From contig NZ_JAQSDA010000006.1 in assembly GCF_029945685.1 (NCBI RefSeq), forward strand, positions 248,001 to 312,000: a stretch of DNA of 64,000 nt. Direction: 5' to 3'. This document shows positions 34,492 to 43,584 of the stretch, piece after piece. This DNA comes from Polaromonas sp. GTDB lineage: Bacteria; Pseudomonadota; Gammaproteobacteria; Burkholderiales; Burkholderiaceae_C. The position numbers were made by a program, and so were the translations under genes. The notes under the pieces are model-generated. The model searched no databases. It worked only from the letters and a program-made list of their open reading frames with translations, and had not been told where the DNA came from. The number at the start of each line of letters is the position of its first letter. Position 1 is the stretch's first letter.

Positions 34492-35676
34492 TCAGGCGGC
34501 CTGGTAAAGCGTGACGACGCAAGCGCCGCCCAGCCCGAGGTTGTGCTGCAAGGCCACACGGGCGCCCTTGACCTGGCGTTTGTCCGCCGTGCCGCGCAAC
34601 TGGTGCGTCAGCTCGTAGCACTGCGCCAGACCGGTCGCGCCCAGCGGATGCCCTTTCGACAACAGGCCGCCCGACGGGTTGGTCACGACCTTGCCGCCAT
34701 AGGTGTTGTCGCCGTCCAGCACGAACTTCTCCGCACCGCCCTCCGGACACAGGCCCAGCGCCTCGTAGGTCAGCAGTTCGTTCTGTGCAAAGCAGTCGTG
34801 CAGCTCAACCACGTTCACGTCCTGCGGGCCGATGCCGGCTTGCTTATAGACCTTTTGCGCCGCATCGCGCGCCATGTCGAAGCCGACCACGCGCATCATG
34901 TCGTGCGACTCGAAGGTGCTGGGGAAATCGGTCGTCATCGCTTGGGCAACCATCGAAACGCGCGTGTCGAGCCCGTGCTTTTTGGCGAAGGCTTCGGAGC
35001 AAATCACCGCAGCAGCGGCACCGCAGGTCGGCGGGCAAGCCATCAGGCGGGTCATCACGCCCTCCCACAGCACCGGTGCGTTCATCACGTCATCGACCGA
35101 GACCTCCTTGCGGAACAGCGCCAGCGGGTTGTTCGCCGCATGACGGCTGGCCTTGGCGCGAATGCTGGCAAAGGTCTCCAGTTTGGTGCCGTACTTGTCC
35201 ATGTGCGCCTTGCCGGCACCGCCGAAGTAACGAATAGCCAACGGAATTTCCGGGTGCCCGACGATCTCGGCGGTGGCCCGGTCAAACTCCTCGAACGGCG
35301 TCGGCCTGTCCTCGAACTGGGCCTTGATGGCACCGGCGGCCATCTGCTCGAAGCCTAGGGCCAGCACGCACTCGACGGCACCGCTTTCGACCGCCTGGCG
35401 CGCCAGAAACAGCGCTGTCGAACCGGTGGAGCAGTTGTTGTTGACGTTGACGATTGGTATGCCGCTCATGCCCACCGGGTAGAGCGCCCGCTGGCCGCAG
35501 GTGGAATCGCCATACACATAGCCAACATATGCTTGCTGGATCATGGGGTACTCGACGCGCGCATCGGCCAAGGCTTGGCGCACGGCCTTCTCTCCCATCA
35601 CGTGATAGGGCTCACTGGCGCCCGGTTTGGTGAACGGGACCATGCCCACACCGGCGACGATGACTTTACGACTCAT
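34492..35676 (-). CDS. SCP-x / lipid-transfer-type thiolase
   Basis: This 394-residue thiolase-fold enzyme has all three catalytic elements of the SCP-x type: C82 in NNNCSTGS, H in LHDCFAQNE and SKGHPLGATG, and a C-terminal cysteine in LGLGGACVV. It should cleave 3-oxoacyl-CoA with CoA, preferring branched chains as SCP-x thiolases do. It contrasts with the cysteine-less protein at 1105-2307. It is 33 bp ahead of the MaoC pair and 112 bp downstream of the ligase gene. Confidence 0.88.
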   Translation of the reverse strand: MSRKVIVAGVGMVPFTKPGASEPYHVMGEKAVRQALADARVEYPMIQQAYVGYVYGDSTCGQRALYPVGMSGIPIVNVNNNCSTGSTALFLARQAVESGAVECVLALGFEQMAAGAIKAQFEDRPTPFEEFDRATAEIVGHPEIPLAIRYFGGAGKAHMDKYGTKLETFASIRAKASRHAANNPLALFRKEVSVDDVMNAPVLWEGVMTRLMACPPTCGAAAAVICSEAFAKKHGLDTRVSMVAQAMTTDFPSTFESHDMMRVVGFDMARDAAQKVYKQAGIGPQDVNVVELHDCFAQNELLTYEALGLCPEGGAEKFVLDGDNTYGGKVVTNPSGGLLSKGHPLGATGLAQCYELTHQLRGTADKRQVKGARVALQHNLGLGGACVVTLYQAA

Positions 35677-35788
35677 AACTCTAACTCCTCAGGTTGAAGC
35701 GTCGTCTGACGCTGATGAATGGTCGCGCCGCGAGCGGCATGACCTGATAGGTGTCACGGGTGAATGCAGCACGGCCGTCCTGTCCCGA

Positions 35789-37360
35789 TCATGTGGCTAC
35801 CCATTGGCGCTCGATCTCATGACGCTGTATCTTGCCCGTGCTGCTGCGCGGGAACGCGGCGGCATCGATAAACCGAATGTCCTTGGGAACCTTGTAGCCG
35901 GCCAGCTGCGCGCGGCACCACTGCATCAGAGCCTGCGCGTCTGCGGCGGCTCCGGGCTTGAGCGCGACGAAGGCCAAGGGCACTTCTCCCCAGTGCGCGT
36001 CACTTCGACGTACCACGGCGGCGTCGAGCACCGCCTCATGCGCGAGCAGTACGCGCTCGATCTCCGCGGGATAGATGTTCTCGCCCCCCGACTTGATCAG
36101 GTACTTCGCACGGTCGACGAAATTTAGCGAGCCGTCAGCCTGCCGAACGAACAGGTCGCCCATGTGGAACCAGCCGCCGCGAAAGTCGATCGCATTGACC
36201 TCGGGAGCATCCCAGTAGCCCGAGAACAGCGTCGGTCCACGGATCGCCAGTTCACCAGGCACGCCGACAGGCACGTCGCGGTCATCGGCATCGACGAGGC
36301 GGATGCGGCAAAAACCCGACTCGCGCTTAGCCAGACTTTCGGGCACGGCGCCTTGCGCCAGCAGAACTCCGGAAGCCGGCGCCAAGCCCGTCTCCGTCGC
36401 GCCGAAGCTGTTAAGGTAGGGAGCGCCAATCAGGCGCGTGAGTTCGGCGATCTGCTGCAGCGGTACCAGATCGGCCATCGCACCGACCATGCGAACACTG
36501 CGGATGCGCGGCCGGTTGCGCTTCAGACCATCGATGAGCGGCTCTATCATGCCTGGCATCGCCACCAGCCAGCTGATCGGTTCGCGCTCAAGTACCGCGC
36601 ACAGACCGTCAGCATCGAACCCGTCGTGAATCACCACCTTGCCACCCAACATCAGGGTAGCGAGGCTAAAGTCGGTGGCTGCCATGTGGAACAGCGGCGA
36701 CCAAGCCAGAAAGTTGCGGTCGGCACCAATGCCGAATTCAGCGGAAAAACACATCGCGCGCGCAACCATCGCGCGGTGGCTGATCACCGCCCCCTTGGGA
36801 ACGCCGGTGGTGCCGCTCGTGTAGAGAATAACCAGACCCTGTGCGGGATCAACATCGATTTGCGGGTCGCTCTCAGGTGCCGTAGCCAGCAATTCCTCGT
36901 AGCGCGCGTCGATGTCGATCACTTGGGGCACGCCATGATCGATGCGCGCGAGCATCGGCGCATGGCGCGCCGACACAAGCACAACGCGCGGCGAAACCAG
37001 GCGCACGCAATGCGCCATTTCAGCATCGGCCAAGCGCCAGTTTAGACAGGCCACGATGGCGCCCAGCTTGGCAGCTGCCAACTGGGTTTCGAGGTATTCG
37101 CGGCGATTCTCCGACAGCAGTGCCACACGGTCACCCATCGCAACGCCATGCTGAACCAGTACATGAGCCAATCGATTCACGCGCTGATCGAGCGCTTGGT
37201 AGCTCAGCGCACCCCGTGCATCCTCGACAGCGATCGATTCGGCACGGATGGCCACCTGCTTGCGTAACAGGTCGGCCACCGTCAATGAATATGCACCGAT
37301 TCCGTCTCCCATGTACACCGCCTCCAGTTCTGGCACTCCGAGTGAGTACCAGTGACGCAT
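35789..37360 (-). CDS. Medium/long-chain-type acyl-CoA synthetase (AMP-forming)
   Basis: This 523-residue ANL-family ligase has the P-loop LYTSGTTGVPKG, the motif NSFGATETG, YIKSGGENIYPAEIE-type hinge sequence (KSGGENIYPAEIE) and the catalytic lysine in SSTGKIQRHE near the C-terminus. It activates a carboxylic acid to its CoA ester and is the first gene of the leftward catabolic run, the place expected for the entry enzyme. The start could be 37360 or the internal ATG at 37312 (MGDGIG). The 100-bp gap to the divergent operon contains the promoters. Confidence 0.88.
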   Translation of the reverse strand: MRHWYSLGVPELEAVYMGDGIGAYSLTVADLLRKQVAIRAESIAVEDARGALSYQALDQRVNRLAHVLVQHGVAMGDRVALLSENRREYLETQLAAAKLGAIVACLNWRLADAEMAHCVRLVSPRVVLVSARHAPMLARIDHGVPQVIDIDARYEELLATAPESDPQIDVDPAQGLVILYTSGTTGVPKGAVISHRAMVARAMCFSAEFGIGADRNFLAWSPLFHMAATDFSLATLMLGGKVVIHDGFDADGLCAVLEREPISWLVAMPGMIEPLIDGLKRNRPRIRSVRMVGAMADLVPLQQIAELTRLIGAPYLNSFGATETGLAPASGVLLAQGAVPESLAKRESGFCRIRLVDADDRDVPVGVPGELAIRGPTLFSGYWDAPEVNAIDFRGGWFHMGDLFVRQADGSLNFVDRAKYLIKSGGENIYPAEIERVLLAHEAVLDAAVVRRSDAHWGEVPLAFVALKPGAAADAQALMQWCRAQLAGYKVPKDIRFIDAAAFPRSSTGKIQRHEIERQWVAT

Positions 37361-37372
37361 CCTACCTAACGC

Positions 37373-37401
37373 TTGACAGTTTTACAATACCCCATTAAAT
37401 T
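37373..37401 (+). promoter_or_regulatory. Sigma-70-like promoter of the rightward catabolic/transport operon
   Basis: A perfect -35 TTGACA (37373-37378) and TAAATT (37396-37401, 4/6) are spaced 17 bp apart in the AT-rich divergent gap. Transcription would begin about 90 bp before ATG 37497. The same gap must also carry the promoter for the leftward run. Confidence 0.55.
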
Positions 37402-37496
37402 CGCGTAAACCCAAAGAGGTCTCGTCCGCGCAGGCTCGCTTTGGTGCGCGCCGTGGCTCATTGACCCACAACCCAAACACTGATTGGCATCCCAAC

Positions 37497-38675
37497 ATGG
37501 CCGCCCCTCGCAGTTTTACTCTCTCCGCCGACGACCGCGCCGTGCTCGAAGCCGCCGACAAGTTCGCGCGCAAGGAATTCGTGCCACTCGCGCGCCGCAT
37601 GGACGACGAGGAATGGTGGCCGCCCGATATTTTCCAAAAAATCGGCACAGCTGGCTTCATGGGGGCCACGGTGCCTGCCGAGCATGGTGGCGCGGGCATG
37701 GACCTGTTCAGCTCGGGTCTGATCTGCCAGGCCTTCGCGCGCTGGAACCCCGCCATCGCCTTGTCTTGGGCGGCGCACGATAACCTGTGCGTCAACAACA
37801 TCTTCCGCAACGCCAACGAGGCGCAGCGCCGCCAATACCTGCCCGGCCTGTGCAACGGCACGAAAATCGGCGCACTCGGCCTGACCGAACCCGGCGCCGG
37901 CTCGGATGCGCTGGGCGCCATGCGCACCAGCGCGCACCGTGAGGGCGACCACTACATCCTCAACGGCACCAAGATCTACATCACCAACGGCCCGGTCGCG
38001 GACGTGCTGCTGGTCTACGCCAAGACCGCGCCGGAGCTTGGCGCCAAGGGCATCTCGGCCTTCATCGTCGAGAAGGATTTCCCCGGCTTCAAGGTGGCGC
38101 AAAAGCTCATCAAGATGGGCTTTCGCGGCAGCCAGACCGGCGAGCTGGTGTTCGACAACTGCCGCGTGCCGGCGGCCAACCTGGTGGGCAAGGAAAACGA
38201 AGGCGTCAAGATCGTCATGAGCGGGCTCGATCTGGAGCGCGCCCTGGTGGCCGGCTTGTGCGTGGGCATCTGCGAACGGGCGCTCGAATTGAGCGTCGAG
38301 TACGCCAAAACGCGCGTGCAGTTCGGCAAGCCCATCGGCAGCTTCCAGATGGTGCAGGCCATGCTGGCCGAGATGTACACCGAGATCGAAGCCATGAAAA
38401 CCCTGGTCTGGCGCACCCTGGCCGAGGTCAATGATCTGGAAGTGGGCGGCGGTGGCCGCGGCGATGCGCACAAGCTCACCGCAGCGTCCATCCTCTACGC
38501 CGGCGAAGCCTGCAACCGGGTGCTCAATAAGGCCGTGCAAGTGCATGGCGGTAGCGGCTACATCTGGGAGTCCGAGATCAACCGGCTGTTCCGTTGCATC
38601 AAGATCCTCGAGATCGGTGCAGGCACATCCGAGGTGCGCAAGATGATCATCGCCGAAGAACTGCTGCGCGGTTGA
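37497..38675 (+). CDS. Isovaleryl-CoA-dehydrogenase-like acyl-CoA dehydrogenase
   Basis: This 392-residue acyl-CoA dehydrogenase resembles the isovaleryl branch. The catalytic glutamate is in SGLDLERAL, the position used by isovaleryl-CoA dehydrogenase, and the C-terminus has IGAGTSEVRKMIIAEELL in place of YEGT. Flavin motifs LGLTEPGAGSDA and LNGTKIYITNG are present. ATG 37497 is preferred; an in-frame TTG at 37461 would add 12 residues. It probably acts on a 3-methyl-branched acyl-CoA ahead of the carboxylase encoded in the divergent operon. First gene of the rightward operon. Confidence 0.88.
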   Translation: MAAPRSFTLSADDRAVLEAADKFARKEFVPLARRMDDEEWWPPDIFQKIGTAGFMGATVPAEHGGAGMDLFSSGLICQAFARWNPAIALSWAAHDNLCVNNIFRNANEAQRRQYLPGLCNGTKIGALGLTEPGAGSDALGAMRTSAHREGDHYILNGTKIYITNGPVADVLLVYAKTAPELGAKGISAFIVEKDFPGFKVAQKLIKMGFRGSQTGELVFDNCRVPAANLVGKENEGVKIVMSGLDLERALVAGLCVGICERALELSVEYAKTRVQFGKPIGSFQMVQAMLAEMYTEIEAMKTLVWRTLAEVNDLEVGGGGRGDAHKLTAASILYAGEACNRVLNKAVQVHGGSGYIWESEINRLFRCIKILEIGAGTSEVRKMIIAEELLRG

Positions 38676-38733
38676 TTCCCAAACCAGCATGGCAAGCGCA
38701 GCTGGCCACCACATAAGCAAGGAGACTTTGAAG

Positions 38734-39534
38734 ATGCAACCCCCGTTGACCATCCGCTTTGAACAACGTGGTGCCGTGGCGTGGATCACGCTGAACCGGC
38801 CCGATGCGATGAATGCCCTGTCGGAGACAATGTGCGCCGAATTGCGCGATGCGACCGAGCGTTGCGAGCGTGACCCGGCCATCCGCGTCATCGTGCTGAC
38901 CGGTGCGGGCCGTGCCTTCTGCGCCGGCGCCGACCTCAAAGGCGTGTTCGAGAGCAGCGCTGGCGAACCCGGCCCGAGCGACCCGATGGGCGAGTTTCTC
39001 GATCTCGTCGGCGGCATGATGGATAGTCTCCGCGCGTGTCCCAAACCCACCATCGCCGCGCTGAACGGCCTGACGATGGCCGGCGGACTGGAGCTGGCCA
39101 TGGCCTGCGACCTCATCATCGCCGCCGAAAGTGCCCGCATCGGCGACGCGCATGCCAACTTTGGCGTGTTTCCGGGCGCGGGCGGCGCGGCCATCCTGCC
39201 GCGGCGCATCGGCGCCACCGCCGCCAAATACCTGCTGTTCACCGGCGACACCATGCCCGCACGCGAACTGGTTCCGCTGGGCCTGGTGAACCGCGTGGTG
39301 CCGGATGCCGAATTGGTGCCCGAGGTCGAAAAACTCGCCTTGCGCATCGCCAGCAAGAGCCCGCTGGTGCTGCGCCGCATGAAGCAGGCCGTGGCCGACG
39401 GCCTGGAGCAGCCGCAGGCTTCGGCACTGCGGCTGGAGCGGCTGGTGCTCGACGCGCACCGCCATTCGCACGACATAAAAGAGGGCCTCGCGGCTTTCGT
39501 CGGCAAACGCGCGCCCGATTTCAAAGGCTACTAA
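38734..39534 (+). CDS. Enoyl-CoA hydratase/isomerase (crotonase family)
   Basis: This 266-residue crotonase-family protein has AFCAGADLKG (61-70) and MAGGLELAMACD for the oxyanion hole, followed by FGVFPGAGG. ATG 38734 is chosen because AAGGAGAC lies 8 bp upstream and homology starts at once; an in-frame ATG at 38689 lacks both. It hydrates an enoyl-CoA in the pathway begun by the preceding dehydrogenase. It is the third crotonase in the cluster, with those at 21542 and 25435. Confidence 0.88.
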   Translation: MQPPLTIRFEQRGAVAWITLNRPDAMNALSETMCAELRDATERCERDPAIRVIVLTGAGRAFCAGADLKGVFESSAGEPGPSDPMGEFLDLVGGMMDSLRACPKPTIAALNGLTMAGGLELAMACDLIIAAESARIGDAHANFGVFPGAGGAAILPRRIGATAAKYLLFTGDTMPARELVPLGLVNRVVPDAELVPEVEKLALRIASKSPLVLRRMKQAVADGLEQPQASALRLERLVLDAHRHSHDIKEGLAAFVGKRAPDFKGY

Positions 39535-39552
39535 AACCAACTCCATTCAAGA

Positions 39553-40809
39553 ATGACTACCATGCGTCACACGTTATCCCCCGTTTACATCGCCGGTGTC
39601 GGCATGACACCCACCGGTAAATTCCTCGACCGCGACATCAAGCAGCTCACCGCCACCGCAGTGCATGCCGCGCTGGCCGATGCCGGACTGTCCATCAGTG
39701 ACATCCAGTCGGCGTATTTCTCCAACGCCACCCAGGGCGCGCTCGAAGGCCAGACCATGATCCGCGGCCAAATTGCGTTGCGCACGATGGGCTTCGAGTC
39801 CATCCCGATTTTCAACATTGAAAATGCCTGTGCCAGTGCCAGCTCGGCCTTCAACCTGGCAGTGCAGTACGTGCGCTCAGGCGCAGGCGAGATCGCGCTG
39901 GCCATTGGTGCCGAGAAGATGTTTTGCGCCGACAAAGCCAGAATGTTCAGCGTCTTCGACGGCGCCTGGGACGTGGCCACGGTCGAGGAGAACAAACGCA
40001 GGCTGCTGCAAATGGGGCATGGCATTGAACCGCCCGAAGGTTCCATGTCGAAGGCACCGTACAGCCTGTTCATGGACATTTACGCCGCCTTTGGTCGCTT
40101 TCACATGCGCGAGTTCGGCACCACGCAGCGGCAAATTGCTGCAGTGTCGGCCAAGAACCACGGCCACTCCGTGCACAACCCGTTGGCCCAATACCGCAAC
40201 GCCTACACCATTGACGAGGTACTGGCCGCGCCGCCGATCACCTACCCATTGACGCTGCCCATGTGCGCACCCATCAGCGACGGGGCTGCCGCTGTCGTAG
40301 TGTGTTCCGAAGCAGCACTGGCGCGACTGGCAAACCGCGGGCGCGCCATCAAGGTGCTGGCATCGATCATTGCCACGGGCAGCAACCGCCGCCCTGAAGA
40401 CCTGGATCAACACATCACCGTCAAGGCCGCCAAACAAGCCTACGAACTCGCTGGCGTTGGCCCGCAAGACATTTCGCTAGCCGAAGTTCACGATGCCACC
40501 GCCATCGGCGAAATAGTCCAAAGCGAAAACCTGGGCTTTTGCGCATTCGGCGAAGGTGGTCGGCTCGCTGAGCGCGGCGACACCACTATCGGCGGGCGCA
40601 TCCCCATCAACACATCGGGAGGGTTGGAGTCCAAAGGGCACCCGATCGGTGCCACCGGGCTGGGTCAGTTGCACGAACTGGTCGTGCAGTTGCGCGGCGA
40701 AGCGGGGGCTCGCCAGGTGCAAGGGGCCCGCCTTGCCATCGCAGAAAACGGTGGTGGCCTGTTCGGAATTGAAGAGGCCGTGGCCGCCATCACGATCCTC
40801 GGGCGTTGA
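39553..40809 (+). CDS. SCP-x-type thiolase (lipid-transfer protein)
   Basis: This 418-residue thiolase-fold enzyme has the nucleophile C93 in ENACASASSAF and SKGHPIGATGLGQ for the catalytic histidine. The HDCF position reads HDAT, and the C-terminal region is ENGGGLFG without the second cysteine. It belongs to the SCP-x/thiolase C-terminal-domain-like group. It probably cleaves a 3-oxoacyl-CoA, though missing the second cysteine leaves room for another C-C bond reaction. The SDR gene follows 11 bp later. Confidence 0.85.
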   Translation: MTTMRHTLSPVYIAGVGMTPTGKFLDRDIKQLTATAVHAALADAGLSISDIQSAYFSNATQGALEGQTMIRGQIALRTMGFESIPIFNIENACASASSAFNLAVQYVRSGAGEIALAIGAEKMFCADKARMFSVFDGAWDVATVEENKRRLLQMGHGIEPPEGSMSKAPYSLFMDIYAAFGRFHMREFGTTQRQIAAVSAKNHGHSVHNPLAQYRNAYTIDEVLAAPPITYPLTLPMCAPISDGAAAVVVCSEAALARLANRGRAIKVLASIIATGSNRRPEDLDQHITVKAAKQAYELAGVGPQDISLAEVHDATAIGEIVQSENLGFCAFGEGGRLAERGDTTIGGRIPINTSGGLESKGHPIGATGLGQLHELVVQLRGEAGARQVQGARLAIAENGGGLFGIEEAVAAITILGR

Positions 40810-40820
40810 GGGAGCGAAGA

Positions 40821-41588
40821 ATGAACTTACAAGACAAGGTCGCCGTCGTCACCGGTGGCGCATCCGGTTTGGGTCGTGCGGTAGCGGAAACCCTCATCGC
40901 TGGCGGCGCACGCGTGGCACTGTTTGACCGCGACGGTGAACGAGGCGCGCAGGCCGCCGCCGAGCTAGGCAGTTCTGCGATGTTCGAGCAGGTCGATGTC
41001 ACCAGCGAGGCACAGGTACAGGCTGGCATCGACGCAACCTTGGCCCGTTTTGGCGCTATCCACATCTGTATCAACTGCGCCGGCGTGCCAGACGCAGCCA
41101 AGACCGTGGCCGATGGAAAACCATTTCCTCTGGCCCTGTGGGACAAGGTGATTGCTGTCAACCTCACCGGCACGTTCAACGTGCTCCGCCTGGCCGCCGT
41201 AGCGATGGCGCGCAACGAACCCGAGGACGACGAGCGGGGCGTCATCGTGAACCTGTCGTCTGGCGCCGCACAGGATGGCCAGATGGGACAGGCGGCCTAC
41301 GCCGCCAGCAAGGCCGGCGTGATCGGCCTCACGCTGCCAGTGGCACGGGACCTGGCCGATCTGGGGATCCGCTGCGTAGCGGTTGCACCGGGCTTGTTCG
41401 AAACGCCAATGGTCGCGGGCCTGCCAAAGAAAGTCGCGCAGGCCATCGTTGACCGTATGATTTTGTTCCCCCGCCGCATGGGTCAAGCCAGCGAGCTGGC
41501 CCACCTGGTGCGCTCCATCGTCGAGAACCCCTATATCAACGCCACCTGTCTGCACATTGATGCCGGCGCACGCATGAGCGCGCGCTGA
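40821..41588 (+). CDS. HSD10-like short-chain dehydrogenase (3-hydroxyacyl-CoA / 2-methyl-3-hydroxybutyryl-CoA dehydrogenase type)
   Basis: This 255-residue SDR has TGGASGLG, INCAGVPDAAKT, NLSSGAAQDGQMGQAAYAASKAG and APGLFETPM, a pattern characteristic of the HSD10/2-methyl-3-hydroxyacyl-CoA dehydrogenase group. It uses NAD+ to oxidise (2-methyl-)3-hydroxyacyl-CoA. ATG 40821 with GGAG upstream is preferred over a TTG that overlaps the thiolase stop. Its presence supports alpha-methyl-branched intermediates, in line with the racemase at the end of the operon. Confidence 0.9.
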   Translation: MNLQDKVAVVTGGASGLGRAVAETLIAGGARVALFDRDGERGAQAAAELGSSAMFEQVDVTSEAQVQAGIDATLARFGAIHICINCAGVPDAAKTVADGKPFPLALWDKVIAVNLTGTFNVLRLAAVAMARNEPEDDERGVIVNLSSGAAQDGQMGQAAYAASKAGVIGLTLPVARDLADLGIRCVAVAPGLFETPMVAGLPKKVAQAIVDRMILFPRRMGQASELAHLVRSIVENPYINATCLHIDAGARMSAR

Positions 41589-41619
41589 ACGAAATCAACA
41601 ACACACCGAGACCAACACC

Positions 41620-42780
41620 ATGAATTTCCTCCCCACCGAAGAACAGCGCATGGCCGTAGAAGGCTTCACTCGCTTCCTAGAAACCGAACTGCGTCCGATT
41701 GTCGAACGCTACCAGCCCGACAAGCTGATTGAAAAAGAGTTGATGCTTGAGATCTTCCAGAAGATGCTGCCCTACGGCATGGGCGGCAACGGCATCATTG
41801 CCGAGGAACATGGCGGCCTGGGCATGCCCTGGCTCACCTATGCACTGATGTACGAGCAGCTCGCGCGCATCTCCGGCGACGTGGCAATCTCGCTGCTGAT
41901 TCAGCAGCTCGGCGCCTATTCGCTGGAGGTCTGCCCGAACGTAGCCATGCGCGAGAAGTATTTGCCACGCATGGTACGCGCCGAAATCATTGCCTGTAGC
42001 GGTATCAGTGAGCCTGGGGTCGGCTCCAACGTGGCTGAAGTCACCTGCCGTGCCCAGCGCGATGGCGATCACTACATCGTGACCGGTGAAAAAACCTGGA
42101 TATCCAACGGCCACTATTCCGACTTCTGCATGGTCATCGTTCGCACGTCGAGCGAAGGCGCGGGCGCCATCTCGATGATCCTGGTGGACCGCGCCGAACA
42201 CGGCTACGAAAGCCGCAACATCGACAAGCTGGGGCTCAACAGCACCTCGACCGCACAACTGTTCTTCGACGGCGCGCGCGTACCGGCTGAGAACATGATG
42301 ATTGAACCCGGCACCGGCCTGAAGAACACCATGGTGCTGTTCGAGAAGGCGCGTCCCATGGTCGGCATGACTTCAATCGGCATCGCCCAGGCTGCACTCG
42401 ACAAGGCTGTGGCCTACTCAAAGGAACGCCGCCAGCATGGCAAGCCAATCGGTGGTCATCAATTGATCCAGGGCATGCTGGCCGAGGCGGCCACCGAACT
42501 CGACGCCGCGCGATTGCTGGTCTACCGCGCCTTCAACCTGATCGACCACGGCGTGCGCAGCGAGGTGCAAAGCGCCATGGCCAAGTGGTACGCCACCGAG
42601 ATGGCGGTCAACGTCACGTCGAAGGCATTGCAGATTCACGGTGGCAACGGTATCACCAAGGACTTCGGGGTTGAACTGCTGTTCAGAAACGCCCGCATGA
42701 TGCCGATTCCCGACGGCACCACCGAAATCCAGAAACTCATCATTGGCCGCGCCCTGACCGGTATCAACGCCTTCTCCTGA
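41620..42780 (+). CDS. Acyl-CoA dehydrogenase (DGT variant)
   Basis: This 386-residue acyl-CoA dehydrogenase has SGISEPGVGSNVAEV, VTGEKTWISNGHYS and RRQHGKPI motifs. The C-terminus reads IPDGTTEIQKLIIGRAL, with aspartate in the place of the EGT glutamate, as in a recognised subgroup of bacterial acyl-CoA dehydrogenases. The livG-type gene begins 3 bp after its stop, tying degradation and transport into one transcript. Substrate unknown. Confidence 0.87.
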   Translation: MNFLPTEEQRMAVEGFTRFLETELRPIVERYQPDKLIEKELMLEIFQKMLPYGMGGNGIIAEEHGGLGMPWLTYALMYEQLARISGDVAISLLIQQLGAYSLEVCPNVAMREKYLPRMVRAEIIACSGISEPGVGSNVAEVTCRAQRDGDHYIVTGEKTWISNGHYSDFCMVIVRTSSEGAGAISMILVDRAEHGYESRNIDKLGLNSTSTAQLFFDGARVPAENMMIEPGTGLKNTMVLFEKARPMVGMTSIGIAQAALDKAVAYSKERRQHGKPIGGHQLIQGMLAEAATELDAARLLVYRAFNLIDHGVRSEVQSAMAKWYATEMAVNVTSKALQIHGGNGITKDFGVELLFRNARMMPIPDGTTEIQKLIIGRALTGINAFS

Positions 42781-42783
42781 CCC

Positions 42784-43584
42784 ATGACTTCCAACTCCTC
42801 CATTAGCCCGTCCAGCGAAGCTTCGGTTCTGCAGGCGCGTGACATCACCTTGCGCTTTGGCGGTGTCACCGCGCTGGCCGATGTCGGCATCGACGTGCGT
42901 GACAACGAGCTGCTGGCCATCATCGGCCCCAACGGCGCGGGCAAGAGCTCGCTAATGAACGTGCTGAGCGGCTTTTACCAGCCGCAAAAAGGCAGCGTGC
43001 ACTACCGTGGTCAAGACATCAAAGGCCGCGCGGTGCATGAAATCGCGCGCGACGGCGTGGTGCGCACTTTTCAGGGCACCCATTTGTTCTCCAACATGAG
43101 CGTGATCGACAACATCCTGGTCGGCCGCTACAGTCAGATGCGATCAAGTATGGCGCAGGCATTTCTCTACTTTCCCTGGACCCAACGCGAAGAAACCCTG
43201 CACCGGGAGGCGGTCGAGGAAATCATCGATTTCCTTGAAATCGAAAACATCCGCCACCAGCCGGTGGGTGCGCTCGGCTACGGCCTGCGCAAGCGCGTGG
43301 ACCTGGGCCGTGCGTTGGCGATGGAACCCAAGGTGCTGCTGATGGATGAGCCAATGGCCGGCATGAACACCGAAGAAAAAGAAGACCTGGCCCGCTTCAT
43401 CATCGACGTGCGCGAAGCCAAACGCATTCCGGTGGTGCTGGTGGAGCACGACATGGGGGTCGTAATGGATCTGGCCGACCGCGTGGCGGTGCTCGACTTC
43501 GGCCGCAAAATCGCCGACGGCACGCCGGCGCAGGTACAAGCCGATCCGGCCGTGATCCAGGCCTACCTGGGAGCTGCGGCATGA
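42784..43584 (+). CDS. livG: Branched-chain-amino-acid-type ABC transporter ATPase (LivG)
   Basis: This 266-residue ABC ATPase has Walker A GPNGAGKSS, the LivG-type degenerate signature LGYGLRKRVDLGRAL, Walker B VLLMDEP and the switch histidine in LVEHDMGVV. It is one of the two nucleotide-binding subunits of a HAAT-family importer. Such importers take up branched amino acids, but in catabolic clusters also aromatic or aliphatic acids. It overlaps the acyl-CoA ligase gene by ATGA. The livH, livM, livK and livF genes follow. Confidence 0.92.
   Translation: MTSNSSISPSSEASVLQARDITLRFGGVTALADVGIDVRDNELLAIIGPNGAGKSSLMNVLSGFYQPQKGSVHYRGQDIKGRAVHEIARDGVVRTFQGTHLFSNMSVIDNILVGRYSQMRSSMAQAFLYFPWTQREETLHREAVEEIIDFLEIENIRHQPVGALGYGLRKRVDLGRALAMEPKVLLMDEPMAGMNTEEKEDLARFIIDVREAKRIPVVLVEHDMGVVMDLADRVAVLDFGRKIADGTPAQVQADPAVIQAYLGAAA

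Noticed and set aside
37458..39524. 688-codon open frame on the minus strand
   Set aside because: Antisense to the isovaleryl-CoA-dehydrogenase-like and hydratase genes, which have clear motifs and ribosome sites.
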